From: Nicotiana tabacum
Lineage: Eukaryota > Streptophyta > Magnoliopsida > Solanales > Solanaceae
Length of the DNA: 64,000 nucleotides
Reading direction: 5' to 3'
Assembly: GCF_000715075.1 (NCBI RefSeq)
Contig: NC_134103.1
Coordinates: 71,735,519-71,799,518 of the forward strand
Part shown: positions 55,234 to 64,000 of the stretch, one piece after another
Position numbering within the stretch: position 1 is the stretch's first letter
How the letters are laid out: each line of letters begins with the position of its first letter
Translations under genes and position numbers: made by a program
Notes under the pieces: generated by a model
Told to the model about the DNA's origin: nothing
Databases searched by the model: none
What the model saw: the letters and a program-made list of their open reading frames with translations, nothing else

Positions 55234-56099
55234 TGTAGGCATATAAATTTTATTGAAATTAAATTCGTAAAATAATTTGGACTATAGTTTAAATTCAAGA
55301 TATATTAGTTCAAATAAATTTATTGGGCTAATATAATTAGATTAGTTATATAAGTCCAACATATATGGATTAAATAAATAAGACTTAATAGATTGGGCAG
55401 ACCCATTTAATTGGGCTAAAGTAATGAGCCCACAGATGTCATCTTGCTAAAGGCCCAGTTTGGTGCCACGTGTCAAATGACGTGGCGCGCCAAGTCAAAC
55501 GGAAGAACCAATAGGATCATGCCACGTGTCAAAATGACAAGGCATGTCAAGTCACATTAAAAGACCAATGAAATTGCGTCACATGTGCAAGTGACATGTT
55601 TTGAGCAATCAAATGCGGCCATGTCACAATTCAATTTGATTTGTCGGAAAGAGTTTGTTCTTATCATAACTCTTCCCTTCCACAACTATAAATAGGGATC
55701 TTCATAACCCAGAAAAAATACTAGAAGTTATAACAAGAAGACATAGGGGAGCTCGTGGATCAAAGTCTATAATTCTCTGCAAACTGCAAGTGTTCAAGCA
55801 TCCAAGCATTTCAACACAAATTTCAAGTAGTCAAAATCAAGAATGAAATCAAATGCAAGGCGTTCAAGATCAAGGCTACTTGTTCGTGATAAAATTCGTG
55901 GCAACAATCAAAGAATTCGCGACGGATAAATCAAATTCAAATTCAAGATCAACCTCAAAGGCCTTTGAATTTATATTGGAAAAGTAGAATGAGGGGATTC
56001 ATAGAGATTGTAATACTCAAATATTTGAAATAAAAAACTACAATTGTTGCGATATTTTTAGTCTTGATTTTATTTTCTCGACACAATTTATTGTCTACA
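55234..56099 (+). mobile_element. 3' LTR of element E (Tat lineage)
   Basis: TGTAGGCATATA...TTGTCTACA, 866 bp with TG...CA ends. TATAAATAG at about 55,687-55,695 is a good core promoter. Upstream are CCACGTGTCAAATGACGTGGCGCGCC and a second CCACGTGTC (55,467-55,540), G-box/ABRE-like motifs. It ends inside a MITE half. The LTR at 16,990-17,872 is its inverted duplicate. Confidence 0.85.
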
Positions 56100-56470
56100 A
56101 TATCGTATCGTTAAATCCGTCGTTACGTAAAAACGAAATGTGCCACTTTATGTAACGACCGCTGGTGGCGTCGTTATCTTGTCTCTTTCTCTCATCTCAC
56201 CCTTCATTATTATTAATAATTTTATTTCATCATTTATCATACCTTTTTATATAATAATTTTACCCCGTATCATAATTTTTCTTTATAATAGTGCAAGTTT
56301 ATTCTTCATATTGCTGGTGCATGATATCATGAAACAACGGCAAACGATATAATCTATCCAAACATTATATTTATCAAACGATACAGTACAATACAATATA
56401 ATATGATACGATACATTATGAAACGATATGTAACAACCATCCAAACAAGTTGTTAGTCCCCAAATGAATT
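56100..56470 (+). mobile_element. Half of a hAT-like MITE
   Basis: AT-rich repeats of ATACGATACA-type sequence end in ACAACCATCCAAACAAG, the terminus of a common Solanaceae MITE. The other half is not in the window. The Tat element apparently inserted into this MITE. A matching half lies at 16,606-16,989. Confidence 0.55.
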
Positions 56471-57003
56471 GGATCAACTATAAGAATATTTACTTCTTTC
56501 TTCAAGTTCAACTTATATCCTCAATATAGCAAAATAAAATAAATGTGAAAGTGAAAAATAAGTTTTATATATATAAAATATAAAATAATAATAATAACAT
56601 ATAAAAAATATTTTCCTATAATAAGCTTAATTTGGTAATATAGAAGATAATATGGACAGAGCAGGAATGACTAAATTTAGAATTAGTCTAAAGAGAATCA
56701 CTTTGGCCAAGTTAGAATTGAATAATGTAGAATTTTTACACTGTCGAATTCATCTCCACCAATTTCCTTCCAAGACAAATTTCTACACTTTCTTAACATT
56801 TTTATCTCTATTTTGTGTAAATTATATGATTAGCATCCATCAATATCTACAATTATGGTCCCCTAATTATTGTTTAAATATATATCATAATTATTATCCA
56901 ACTATAAGAATTTACTAGCTTGGCTTTATGTTGCAACTCATTTGGCTTTATGTTGCAACTCATTACTGGAATAAATGATTTATAACTAATCATATGTATC
57001 TAA
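56471..57003. other. AT-rich intergenic stretch
   Basis: No gene or element framework is recognised. A 20-bp direct repeat (TGGCTTTATGTTGCAACTCAT) occurs twice at about 56,929-56,970. Confidence 0.4.
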
Positions 57004-57617
57004 TGTTAGGGGAACGTTTTCTCTTTCTCACGTTATAATTGTATTAGATAAAATATGTTATGGCACGTGGTCACCCAAGAAGAGGACACGTGGAATCTAA
57101 GCCGGAAGGACGAAAAATCGGACGCAATTATCACGTATGTTACCGGAAAAGATAACGATCATGAAGGCATTGAATACTCTACGCCCGGTAGCATTCATTG
57201 AGGAATATTCCACAACATTAAGAGCAACTGCCCGTTACAGAGAATTTAGCATTTATGTTCACTGTTACGTCTCCGTCAATACTTCTCATAATTGACATTA
57301 AAGAAGGGCACGACCCTAATACCTTCTTCATAGCTATAAATAATAAGCTCAATGATCATTGTAAATGACATGAATTTTCTGAACTTGTACTACATTCTAT
57401 ACAGAATTTAAATACCATTTTGCTTTCTCACTTTTTGATCTCATCATTATTGTGCCCGGAAACCCTATTTCCGGACTCGTCAGCTCTGTCATTTCATCTG
57501 TATTATAAGGCTAAGTACTTTATATTTCATCAGTTATTTCGTTACTTTTTGGATCAAATCAATTCACTTGTCTAGAAACCACGAACAAATTCAACTGTAC
57601 CGTTTTGCGGGTAAATA
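57004..57617 (+). mobile_element. Solo LTR upstream of the MADS gene
   Basis: TGTTAGGGGAACG...ACTGTACCGTTTTGCGGGTAAATA, about 614 bp (terminal CA changed to TA). The ACTGTACCGTTTTRCGGGTAAACA ending is typical of a group of plant LTRs. It has TATAAATA (57,335-57,342) and two CACGTG G-boxes (57,064-57,069 and 57,087-57,092). No clear 5-bp flank duplication is seen (TCTAA and ATAAT). It ends about 460 bp before the MADS ATG, in the same orientation. Confidence 0.6.
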
Positions 57618-57744
57618 ATAATCATTTATTTTTGAGAGGTTATTCACTCCTCTTGATTATCATCATTAACCTCACTACCTCCATTAGGAGCAACTAATAA
57701 AAGAGTTTGACAATTGCTAAATACAAATGCTCAAGCTGTAAGTA

Positions 57745-58075
57745 TTGATTATGGGATATATTGAATAAATTATTGACTCATATGAGGAAAATAATTGTAA
57801 TATATTGTTGACTTCTATGAGGAATATTGATTATTACATGATAATATGCCAACTAAGGTACATTCATTTCCCTTTATCCATGCATTAAGACGCTAAGATA
57901 TTATAACTCCCAAATCAATACATAAATGAGTTATGTAAAAAAAACATAGTAGCAAAAACTTGATTAAACTCCAAACCCCCCTTTAAATAGTAGTACATGT
58001 TTACACTCAATCCACACAATTGGTCTCTTGCATTCTTTTGTAAGAACAACTGTCTTTGTTTTTATAGTTCTAGAC
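57745..58075 (+). promoter_or_regulatory. Upstream region of the MADS gene (duplicated at 19,374-19,703)
   Basis: This 330 bp is shared with copy 1 in inverse orientation. CTTTAAATAG at about 57,980 is a TATA-like box about 95 bp before the ATG. Nothing else can be named with confidence. Confidence 0.45.
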
Positions 58076-58703
58076 ATGGCAAAACATCCTAGCATGGGAA
58101 GGAAAAAGATAAAAATTGCAAAAATAGAGATGAAGAATCACCTCCAAGTTACCTTCTCCAAACGTCGTTCAGGACTTTTCAAGAAAGCTAGTGAACTATG
58201 TACACTGTGTGGAGTTGAAATCGCCATTATAGTTTTCTCCCCTGCAAAAAAAAGTTTACTCCTTTGGCCACCCTAATGTTGAGTCCATTATTGATAGGTT
58301 TCTTTCAAGAAATCCTCATCCAATAATCTCCAATCGACTTCATTTCGTCGAGGGTCAACTACATATCAATATCCTTGACCTCAACTTGAAACTCACTCAA
58401 ATTCTTGCTCAGCTTGAAGTTGAGAAGAAAAAGGGAGAAACACTTGATCAAATGAGGAAAACTAGGCAAAATGAATATTGGTGGGAAGCCCCTATAAGTA
58501 AACTTGCTTTACATGAGCTTGAGTATTTAAAGGATTCAATGGAAGACTTGAACAAGAATGTAACCACTCATCAGAATAGTATTTGTTCCTCTTTCATTGC
58601 AAATGGTGTTGGGATTTTTGATAACTATGACATCAAGCCATTTATGGATGCATCAAATTACACTCATAACCATACCTTGGATTATGATCATGGATTCTTT
58701 TAA
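58076..58703 (+). pseudogene. AGL62-like: Type I MADS-box gene, AGL62-like, with one homopolymer frameshift
   Basis: ATG at 58,076 (TCTAGACATGG). Single exon, as usual for type I (M-alpha) MADS genes, about 208 codons. The MADS domain is [46 protein letters not shown] (residues about 8-62). In the next codons an 8-A run (58,246-58,253), where 7 would keep the frame, shifts to a stop at 58,274. The other frame carries on as [62 protein letters not shown] and an Asn/His/Asp-rich end to 58,703. The gene would be whole with one A fewer, so this is a very young pseudogene, a slippage allele or a sequencing error. AGL62-type proteins act as nuclear DNA-binding factors, mainly in endosperm and female gametophyte. 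Confidence 0.85.
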
Positions 58704-59110
58704 TCTTTCCCCCCTTCTTTTATTTTGGTTAAGTTAATCTAGCCGGCACCTCACTGGTGGCCTTTGGTCTGAGTTTTTTGTTTATCAGTTTGTGTATTGC
58801 AATTAAGCAACAACAAGATGTTGGCTGATCTCAATAGACGTTTCATTATTAAATTATATTAATATAGCGTAATGTTTCTTCCGTATTCTAATTATAGGCA
58901 GTTACGTTTATAATTATCTTTTAGGTAATCTGACTATATAAAAATATTCGCTAACTACCAAATCAGTAAGTAACTAAATCGGCTCGGTGACCGAGGGCTT
59001 GCATGAAGGCGGCATTGTGACCATAGGCTTGGACGTCACATCAATATTTCTCTGTTTTTTTGAGGCCCGAGTGAAGGCATATATGTCGAACGGATATGCG
59101 ATTGAAAAAC
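58704..59110. other. Downstream of MADS, no feature
   Basis: It is AT-rich 3' flank, then a GC-richer stretch (about 58,980-59,100) containing GTGACCGAGGGCTTGCATGA, which I cannot place. Confidence 0.35.
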
Positions 59111-59200
59111 ATCCAGCCATTACTATAAAAGCTATTGGACATCAATGGTATCGGAGTGCACCTCTTCACGAGGCTGATTAAATTATAATAAAAATTTTAA
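59111..59200 (+). pseudogene. cox2: Mitochondrial cox2 fragment in nuclear DNA (exon end plus intron start)
   Basis: ATCCAGCCATTACTATAAAA onward translates as PAITIKAIGHQWYR, the strongly conserved segment of cytochrome c oxidase subunit 2. The match stops after the Arg codon, and GTGCACCTCTTCACGAGG follows. Plant cox2 is split at about this point by a group II intron whose 5' end begins GTGYG. The fragment therefore fits genomic mitochondrial DNA (exon 1 end and intron 5' end) and not a processed transcript. Upstream of the match the expected DEVVVD codons are absent, so the exon joins unrelated or rearranged DNA. It is too short to have a function. Confidence 0.6.
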
Positions 59201-59397
59201 GCCTGTTTAAGGCAGAGGGAATGAAGGGAACTGTAGGAGGCTGAAATGTTGTAGTGCACTAGCGCTAGCTAGTTAGCGCAACAACTTAGTGTCTTGTTTT
59301 CTAATTTTGCTAAAATTTGTTATTATAACAACTGACCAGCTTGAGATAATTAGTCAGAACCCTAAAGAGGAGTAATAATAATCTCCCTTGTCATTTG

Positions 59398-59544
59398 CTA
59401 TGAACACTGCTTGTCCTTGCTAATAAGTTGTTGCAGATGCCGAGCATGCTTCTTTCCTGCTTCTTTGCTGATCGATGAAGGCTTATTAGCAACTTCCGTT
59501 GTAGCTTTCCGTTTTGCTCCAGAGGAAATCGTGTCAGGCTTAGC
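59398..59544 (-). CDS. Possible terminal exon, Lys-rich C-terminus, unknown gene
   Basis: On the minus strand GTTGTTGCAG (acceptor-like) is followed by 48 codons in one frame and a TAG at 59,398. The peptide is Lys/Ala-rich (AKPDTISSGAKRKATTEVAN, KKHARHLQQLISKDKQCS) with codon use unlike the surrounding AT-rich DNA. I do not recognise the protein. No further exon was found to the right (59,545-61,224), so this may be an isolated exon carried in by a rearrangement, or a chance frame. Confidence 0.3.
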   Translation of the reverse strand, partial: AKPDTISSGAKRKATTEVANKPSSISKEAGKKHARHLQQLISKDKQCS

Positions 59545-61224
59545 CTGCAACAACGCCAAAAGAAGCACTTCTCAAAAATTATTTCCTACCTCATAATGAT
59601 ACAAACAGGTTTTAAATGGATACATTATTATTCTTCCTGATCCTTTAATTAATAGCTTCTCAAAAGAATAGTTTAAGTCATGATAATTAAATCCTTTCAT
59701 GTAGAAGTAATGCAACATCAATCACAACAATATAAATTCAATTATGGTCCTGTTAGCTTAAATAACTTATGTCCAGAATATTAGTATCCTCTGTATTCTA
59801 CAACATGGCAAGCAAAAATTCAGCAGAAAGCAGTTAAGTGAAATATTACACTCCACAAGTACTTTGTTAAATTCTAAATAGCATTCTGGTTAACTAAAAT
59901 AGACAACAAAAACCCCTGGGAAGTGACTAATGCGGACGGAATACCTAAAGGAAGAAAATCAGGAAACCTAGGCATGTTTTCAAGAATCAAAACAGAGAGT
60001 AATACTTTCTCCATTACAACTTATATTAGTCCCTATACACGCTATATCCCTTAACTATGGAGAAACCAATTACTACATGTTAAGAAAGAGGAGATTGAGA
60101 GTCAAGCTTTTCCAAGAAATTACATTCAGCAGAAAATGTTCTAACACACATATAGAGGAGAAGTTTATCAAAAAAGCTTAAAACAATAACTCCTACTAAA
60201 GTGTTGGAGAGATGTCACTCGAAGAGCTAACAAAGAAATTGAAGAGCATTTATCAATATAATACAGTGATAACATTTGCTTGAAAAGTTGAGTATACTTC
60301 TCTAAAGACAGGCTAGGCTCTATAGGATCAGCATAAGCAGCTTAGTGCTTCGACAACTAAAGAAGACAAATAAGGAATGTCGCTATGTATATAAAGCTAA
60401 TGGCTGGTGTACTCAAACAAGGTGGCCTACTTCAGATGAACCCACAGATGAAAATCAAAGCCCAAAATAGTTGCATCTGCCAATTATAATCTAATTTTCC
60501 CGACATATAGAAGACCAATATCAGGAATAACTAGTTGAAAGGCCCCTTGTCTAACATCCATATTGAAAAAAGATATTTCAATGCGTTCAACGTGTTAATC
60601 ACTTAGATGAGCCTCAAACAATGTTGAACATTAAATAAGGTATTTCGTAATTAGCACCAAAATTCTGAAGATTCTTTGAGATCACGTGGATAATTCCGGC
60701 CATGAGCTAATAGGACTCGATGAACATTTATCAACATTATGAGTAAAAGGGTAAGCAGTATGAAAATAAAGACTCCATGGGAAGGAAGTGTGGATTTTTC
60801 TAAGAAACACTAAACACTTTGTATAAGTTAGATGAAAGTATATAGAAAATAGATTACATATGTATCAACTTAACTTGCAGCATATTTTGAACTAATAAAG
60901 CACAAACTCGCACATTCTAACTCCCACTTTGTCCATTCAACGAAACAGAGAAAATCAATTAACTATGTCTGTAACACTAAGAAAGTCACTCAACCATATT
61001 TCTCAAACTTGCCCTTTAATTTATCAACCATTTTTTTTTACTTTTCTAATATTACGATACTTTTCTCTTTTTAACATATATTATGGACTAACTTATAGAA
61101 TAAATAAATCTTATTTATAAAGTATAAAGTATACTGGACCAGTACGAAAAAGACTACGAACCATATCTTAGCTTAATTCATGTTCTAATGAGGGCTGCAA
61201 TTGCGAAATCTCCACCTTTGCACT
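59545..61224. other. Intergenic or intronic DNA, no feature recognised
   Basis: It is AT-rich and of ordinary complexity, without LTR framework, SINE boxes or long frames. If the 59,398-59,544 exon is real, this could be its upstream intron. Confidence 0.35.
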
Positions 61225-64000
61225 TGTAACGTCCCGGCCGGTCGTTTTGAGTATTATAAATTTGTTCCCCAATTTACTACTCAATTTATGCGTTATAATT
61301 AATTTATCAATTATCGGGTTAGTTGGTTCGGGTCCAGAAGGATTTCGGAGTGAAATGAGACACTTAGTCTCATAATTCAAAACTTAAGTTGGAAAAGTTA
61401 ATCGGATATTGATTTATGGGTAAACGACCTCATAATTTAATTCTGATGATTCCAATAGCCCAGTATGGCGATTTTGGACTTAGGAGCGTGTCCGAAATTT
61501 TTTTTGGAGGTCCGTAGTAGAATTAAACTTGAAATACCGAAAGTTGAGTGGAAAGATTGACCGGGGGTTGAATTTTTGATATCAAGGTTGGAATCCGATT
61601 CTGGAAATTGGAATAACTTCGTTATATTATTTATGACTTGTGTGCAAAATTTGAAGTCATTCCGGATGGATTTAATATATTTCGGTACAAGATATAAAAT
61701 TTAAAAGTTCAAAGTTCATTAGGCTTGAATTGAGGTGTGATTCGTTGTTTTAGCATTGTTTGATGTGATTTGAGGTTTCGACTAAGTTCGTATGATGTTT
61801 AAGACTTGTTGGTATGATTTGACGGGCCCTGAGGGACTTGGGTGAATTTGTTTTTGGAACATCATTGGTTGAGAGACTTGGTAAGGTTAAGAAATTTGAG
61901 AGTTTGACCATGGTCAATATCGGGTCAAGATGACCTCTTTTCAGTGTTTTGAGTACGTGAGCAGGTTCGTAGCGTGTTTTATGATTGAAAATCATATATG
62001 GTTTGTGTCGGGGAGGTTAACGGATCAAAATTTAGACTTAAACAGCCGAAGGCCGAAGACCGAAGGCAGAAAACCGAAGGCCGAAGGCAGAAAACCGAAG
62101 GCCGAAGACCGAAAACCGAAGGGCGAGGGCTTAGACAGAACTGTAAGTTATAAAGCAGGGGACTTTGTCCCATTTTCTATTTTCGTCAAATTGGAGCTTG
62201 TGGAAAGGCGATTTTTAAGAGAAAACATCGGGATAAGTATTCTTAACTCAATTATGGTTAGATTACCCAAATCCATCATTTGATTTCATCCTTTAATTAG
62301 TGTTTTGAGATTGAAATTTAAAAAATTTTAGAAATCTCATGGAAAAGAATTTTTGAGATTTTGGTGTCAACTCGGTGTCGGATTTGAGTGAAACTTATAT
62401 GGTTGGAATCGTAATTGAATGGGTTGTCGGATTTTGAGAGTTTCGCCAGATTCCAAGATGTGGGCCCCACGAGCGATTTTTGAGCTAAAATTCGGATTTT
62501 TATGGACAAATTAGCATTTTCTTATGGAATTAATTTCAATAAAGTTTATTGACTGAATCGAATTAATTGTTGCTAGATTCGAGGCGTTAGGAGGCCAATT
62601 CACGAGGCAAAGGCTTAGCAGAATAAGAATTTGACGGTTTGAGGTAAGTAGCAGTTATAAATCTGGTCCTAAGGGTATGAAACCCCGGATTTTGTGCCAT
62701 GTGATTATTTTGGAGGTGACTCACATGCTAGGTGACGGGCGTGTGGGCGTGCACCGAGGGGATTGTGACGTGGTCCGTCCCGTGAAAATTGTAAAGTTGA
62801 ATAACTAGTAGTTAGTTATGTGCTCTCTATGTGTTGTGGAAATTTGACTATAAGTCATGTTAGAAACCATGTTTAGGCTATATGTTGGTACTGTTGTGAC
62901 CCACATAAGTCATGTATATGTTGAATTATCTGCTAAATTATTGTTTTGTACTCAGTCACAGTTCACTTATTTATTTTATCTCGGTCTCTATTGCTCATTA
63001 TTGATGCATCATATTATTGTTGTTTGGGCTGATTATCATGACTATTGAGAGCCCGAGAGACAAGAGAGATTTATGGTTGAGTGAGGCCGAGGGCCTTATT
63101 GTGAGATATTATACTATAGCATGTGAGTTGTCCGTGTGGATCCTTATATTATACTAAAGCACGTGAGTTGTCCGTGCACCATGTGAGTTGTCCGTGCAGA
63201 TCCAGATACTTATACTATGGCACGTGAGTTGTCCATACAGCATGTGAGTTGTCTGTGCAGATTATAGCTCTTGGGTTGTAGGAGCCCCTCATGAGTCTGT
63301 ACACCCCCAGTGAGCGCAAATACCCATTGAGTGTGAGTGCTGAGGGCTAAGGGCTGAGAGCCTAGTGGTTGAGTTGTTGTGACGAGTTGAGTAACTGTTG
63401 CCCTGATAGGCTGTACTTGCTTTTCATTTGTTGTTGCACTTAGTTACTATCTGTTGTGAAATTCTCTGAAAGATTTTTATATCCGGATTACATGAACTTG
63501 GACTGTATAAAACTGGTTTGATTTAAACTGCTGGATTTGGAAGCATGTCTATTCTTTGCTGAAATTACTAAAAGTGAACTATAACTGTGTAGCTCGTCAC
63601 TATCTTCAGTTCCTTATTTATTATTGTTACTTGGTGAGTTGGTTGTACTCATACTACACCCTGTACTTCGTGTGCAGATTCAGGTATTTTCGGATATAGT
63701 GGGTGTTGATTCTTTCGCACGGTTGACTTTTCAGAGATTCAGAGGTAGCTGTCGTATTTCGTAGACCTTGCCTCTCCTTCCCTATCTTCTTATTTACTGT
63801 ATTTAGTCTCAAACTATTATAGACCATATTTCCATACTTGTATTCATATTAGATGCTCATGTACTCAGTGACACCAGGTTTTGGGACTGTTTATATATGT
63901 ATTTATGAATTTTCTTCCGCTGAATTTAATCATTTTGTTTTTTTTAAACATAAAAGATATGGGAGTTTATTAAGATTATCGGCTTGCCTAGTATTGAGAC
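61225..64000 (+). mobile_element. LTR family C, plus strand, running off the window
   Basis: It starts TGTAACGTCCCGGCC at 61,225 and continues to the window end, about 45 bp short of the expected ...GTCGTGACA. It contains a short GAAGGCCGAAGACC cassette (62,045-62,125), GAGGTAAGT (62,641-62,649), the CACGTG array (63,118-63,265) and CTGTACTTCGTGTGCAG (about 63,660-63,677). It is the most complete family C LTR here and served as the reference for the fragments at 3,816, 6,298, 10,961 and 11,942. Whether it is solo or the left LTR of an element cannot be told. Confidence 0.8.

Overview
The window looks like nuclear DNA from a nightshade (Solanaceae) genome, in a repeat-dense heterochromatic region. 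Three things point there: SINE copies of the Solanaceae TS/SolS type, large chromovirus LTR retrotransposons whose LTR motifs I associate with Solanum and Nicotiana, and an AGL62-like type I MADS-box gene. There is no bacterial or viral operon. About 90 % of the DNA is LTR retrotransposons and their remains, nested in one another and partly arranged as inverted duplications.

Layout. (1) 1-21.25 kb is a mosaic of solo and broken LTRs, mostly on the minus strand. It is interrupted by three pieces of a duplicated host exon (Arg/Glu-rich coiled coil), two SINEs, the 3' end of a Tat-type element and a truncated MADS-box exon. (2) 21.25-34.9 kb is element A, a Tekay-type Ty3/Gypsy chromovirus with gag, protease, RT, RNase H, integrase and chromodomain all recognisable but frameshifted. 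Its 3' LTR is itself split by a solo LTR of family B. (3) 34.9-36.7 kb is the inverted copy of the exon and SINE found at the window start, then AT-rich DNA with a Helitron-like end. (4) 36.7-56.1 kb is element E, a Tat-lineage (Ogre-like) Ty3/Gypsy element with two RNase H domains and a long repeat-filled 3' UTR. It is split by element B (37,303-47,771), a second Tekay-type chromovirus with a perfect 5-bp target duplication. (5) 56.1-61.2 kb is the only gene-like part: a MITE half, a solo LTR, a nearly complete AGL62-like MADS gene with one homopolymer frameshift, a mitochondrial cox2 fragment and a possible terminal exon. (6) 61.2-64 kb is one family C LTR running off the window.

How it fits together. 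The Tat 3' end, the MITE half and the MADS exon occur twice in opposite orientation (16.6-19.7 kb and 53.9-58.3 kb). The exon carrying a family A LTR also occurs twice in opposite orientation (0-3.7 kb and 29.1-35.3 kb), so the window was shaped by inverted segmental duplication after some of the insertions. No element here is coding-competent. Several catalytic residues are lost (RT FIDD to FIDN and integrase E to V in B; integrase E to K and protease DGG to DGE in E).

The most interesting signals are in the LTRs rather than the proteins. There is a terminal inverted repeat just inside the 5' end of each LTR family, with compensatory changes. A GAGGTAAGT splice-donor-like motif lies at the same relative place in all twelve LTR copies that cover it, paired with an acceptor right before the gag ATG. 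An exchangeable cassette of short GC-rich repeats differs between otherwise homologous LTRs. All comparisons were made by eye from the raw sequence.
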